This document shows, piece by piece, positions 14,332-18,108 of a DNA stretch of 18,108 nt. Within the stretch, counting starts at the first letter, position 1. Each line of letters starts with the position of its first letter. The position numbers were made by a program, and so were the translations under genes. A model generated the notes under the pieces. That model had not been told where the DNA came from. It made no database searches and was given only the letters and a program-made list of their open reading frames with translations. Where the stretch lies: the NCBI GenBank assembly GCA_958408685.1, contig CATYLC010000029.1, forward strand, positions 1 through 18,108, given 5' to 3'. This stretch comes from an uncultured Collinsella sp. (lineage in GTDB: Bacteria; Actinomycetota; Coriobacteriia; Coriobacteriales; Coriobacteriaceae).

Positions 14332-14369
14332 TTAATAACCCGCGTCCGTGCGATACGCGAGTTTATTAA
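14332..14369. promoter_or_regulatory. Imperfect palindrome upstream of carbamate kinase
   Basis: TTAATAA (14332-14338) and TTATTAA (14363-14369) enclose CGCGT (14341-14345)/ACGCG (14355-14359). That gives twelve matched bases in two blocks, 36 bases upstream of the start codon. It is a candidate operator or leader hairpin. No certain -10/-35 pair was identified in the AT-rich bases to its right. Confidence 0.4.
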
Positions 14370-14815
14370 GGTTTATATTCTCTTTATCGCTCATTTTATT
14401 CATTTTGAAAATAGCGGAACGGTGAACGGTCGTTTTTATCCGCTCAGCGTACAGAACTCCAGCTAAGACATATCTACGTAATTTACGTGCGACTTTATTT
14501 AAATGAAGCAAGGATTATGTCGGATTATGCAAACTATATCTTTGCTAAACACAAAACAGACAGCGCAATATCTTACTCGCACTATACGAGATTCTATGCA
14601 CATATAAGTCGAGTATGCACCCCTGCAAAAACAAGGGGCTTTTCATCCAACAAAAGGAATAAAGAAGAGCTCCGAAAAAGCGGCAACGGCCAAGTCCCCC
14701 ATCCATCCCCAAAGTGGCGCGAGGTTTCGCGGCAAAGCCGCGAAACAGCGAAGGGGACAAAAGCCCCCCACAACCACGTCCTTCATCCGCCATCACATCC
14801 GAGGACGTAGTCGTA
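14370..14815. other. AT-rich then GC-rich intergenic region, no convincing gene
   Basis: Bases 14370-14690 are much more AT-rich than the surroundings and probably hold the carbamate kinase promoter. A plus-strand terminator-like hairpin CCCCT (14620-14624)/AGGGG (14634-14638) followed by CTTTTC is present. GTTTCGCGGC (14724-14733) and GCCGCGAAAC (14737-14746) form a perfect 10-bp stem with loop AAA, flanked by TCCCC (14706-14710)/GGGGA (14753-14757). Open frames on both strands (14487-14810 plus, 14545-14796 minus) run through these structures and give compositionally odd products. They are not called. Confidence 0.45.
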
Positions 14816-14940
14816 GCAGGATCTGAGGGCTAACCTTCGCGGACACTCCGCAGGACGAAAGAACCCCCGCCGCACGTAGTGCGCAGCGGGGGTTCTTTCA
14901 TGTCCGAGGACGTCCGCGAAGGTTAGCCCTCAGATCCTGC
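14816..14940. repeat. Perfect 29-bp inverted repeat around the PFOR terminator
   Basis: The arm at 14816-14844 is the exact reverse complement of 14912-14940, all 29 bases. Between them sits the terminator hairpin at 14857-14899. TCCGAGGACGT also occurs as a direct repeat at 14798-14808 and 14903-14913, just outside the left arm and overlapping the right arm. Confidence 0.9.
14857..14899. terminator. Strong bidirectional terminator after PFOR
   Basis: A perfect 14-bp stem (14857-14870 with 14886-14899) continues into CGCAC/GTGCG (14871-14875/14879-14883) with only a CA bulge. Both strands end in TTCTTTC, so the U-rich part is within the 3' arm. It lies about 52 bases after the PFOR stop. Confidence 0.85.
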
Positions 14941-14950
14941 GGTGGGAGAC

Positions 14951-18108
<3,158 letters not shown>

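Noticed and set aside
14400..14440. Tandem ACCGTTC repeats (minus strand) as a LytTR binding site
   Set aside because: The repeats are only about 7 bases apart, whereas LytTR sites are about one to two helical turns apart, and the bases fit the consensus poorly.
14487..14810. A plus-strand frame (107 codons) and a minus-strand frame at 14545-14796 (83 codons)
   Set aside because: Both run through terminator-like and palindromic sequences, span the composition break, and lack well-spaced ribosome binding sites.

Overview
The window looks like a stretch of chromosome from a gut Coriobacteriia actinomycete, most likely Collinsella. The reasons are moderate to high GC coding sequence, strong AGGAGG-type ribosome binding sites, a Coriobacteria-like gene mix (paired LytS/LytTR two-component systems, UMF1-type MFS transporter, APC permease plus amidohydrolase, lone carbamate kinase, single-chain pyruvate:ferredoxin oxidoreductase), and protein-level resemblance. 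The genus assignment is recognition, not a database result. All genes but one are on the minus strand.

Right to left, in the direction of minus-strand transcription: a pyruvate:ferredoxin oxidoreductase cut by the window edge (14951-18108) ends at a very strong terminator nested in a perfect 29-bp inverted repeat (14816-14940). About 640 bp without a convincing gene follows. Carbamate kinase (13334-14296) then has its own terminator, and beyond that lie three 25-bp REP-like units on an exact 27-bp period (13184-13262). The only plus-strand gene, a membrane-anchored C39-like peptidase (12183-13184), is divergent from an APC permease (10377-11828) followed by an amidohydrolase (8968-10245), which form a likely uptake and hydrolysis operon. 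Their shared upstream region of about 340 bp is rich in hairpins.

Next comes a signalling cluster containing two paralogous LytS-type kinase/LytTR regulator pairs. Pair 2 (kinase 7464-8849, regulator 6691-7425) is followed by a zinc-dependent phospholipase C-like protein (5654-6598), a UMF1/Atg22-like transporter (4293-5552) and a terminator. Pair 1 (kinase 1594-2937, regulator 805-1521) is preceded by a family 2 glycosyltransferase (2934-4121) whose stop codon overlaps the kinase start as ATGA. A small YfcE-type phosphodiesterase (242-709) follows the next terminator. At the left edge, bases 34-232 carry no credible ORF but show long-range complementarity ending in a terminator, so a structured small RNA is possible.

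How they may work together: the permease and amidohydrolase probably import and cleave an amide or peptide-like substrate. Carbamate kinase and PFOR supply ATP and acetyl-CoA in fermentation. The two LytTR systems probably sense a small cytosolic or envelope signal and control transporters or surface functions. No mobile element, CRISPR array, tRNA or rRNA was found. The most unusual items are the candidate RNA at the left end, the glycosyltransferase-kinase translational coupling, the REP triplet that supplies the peptidase stop codon, and the giant inverted repeat after PFOR.
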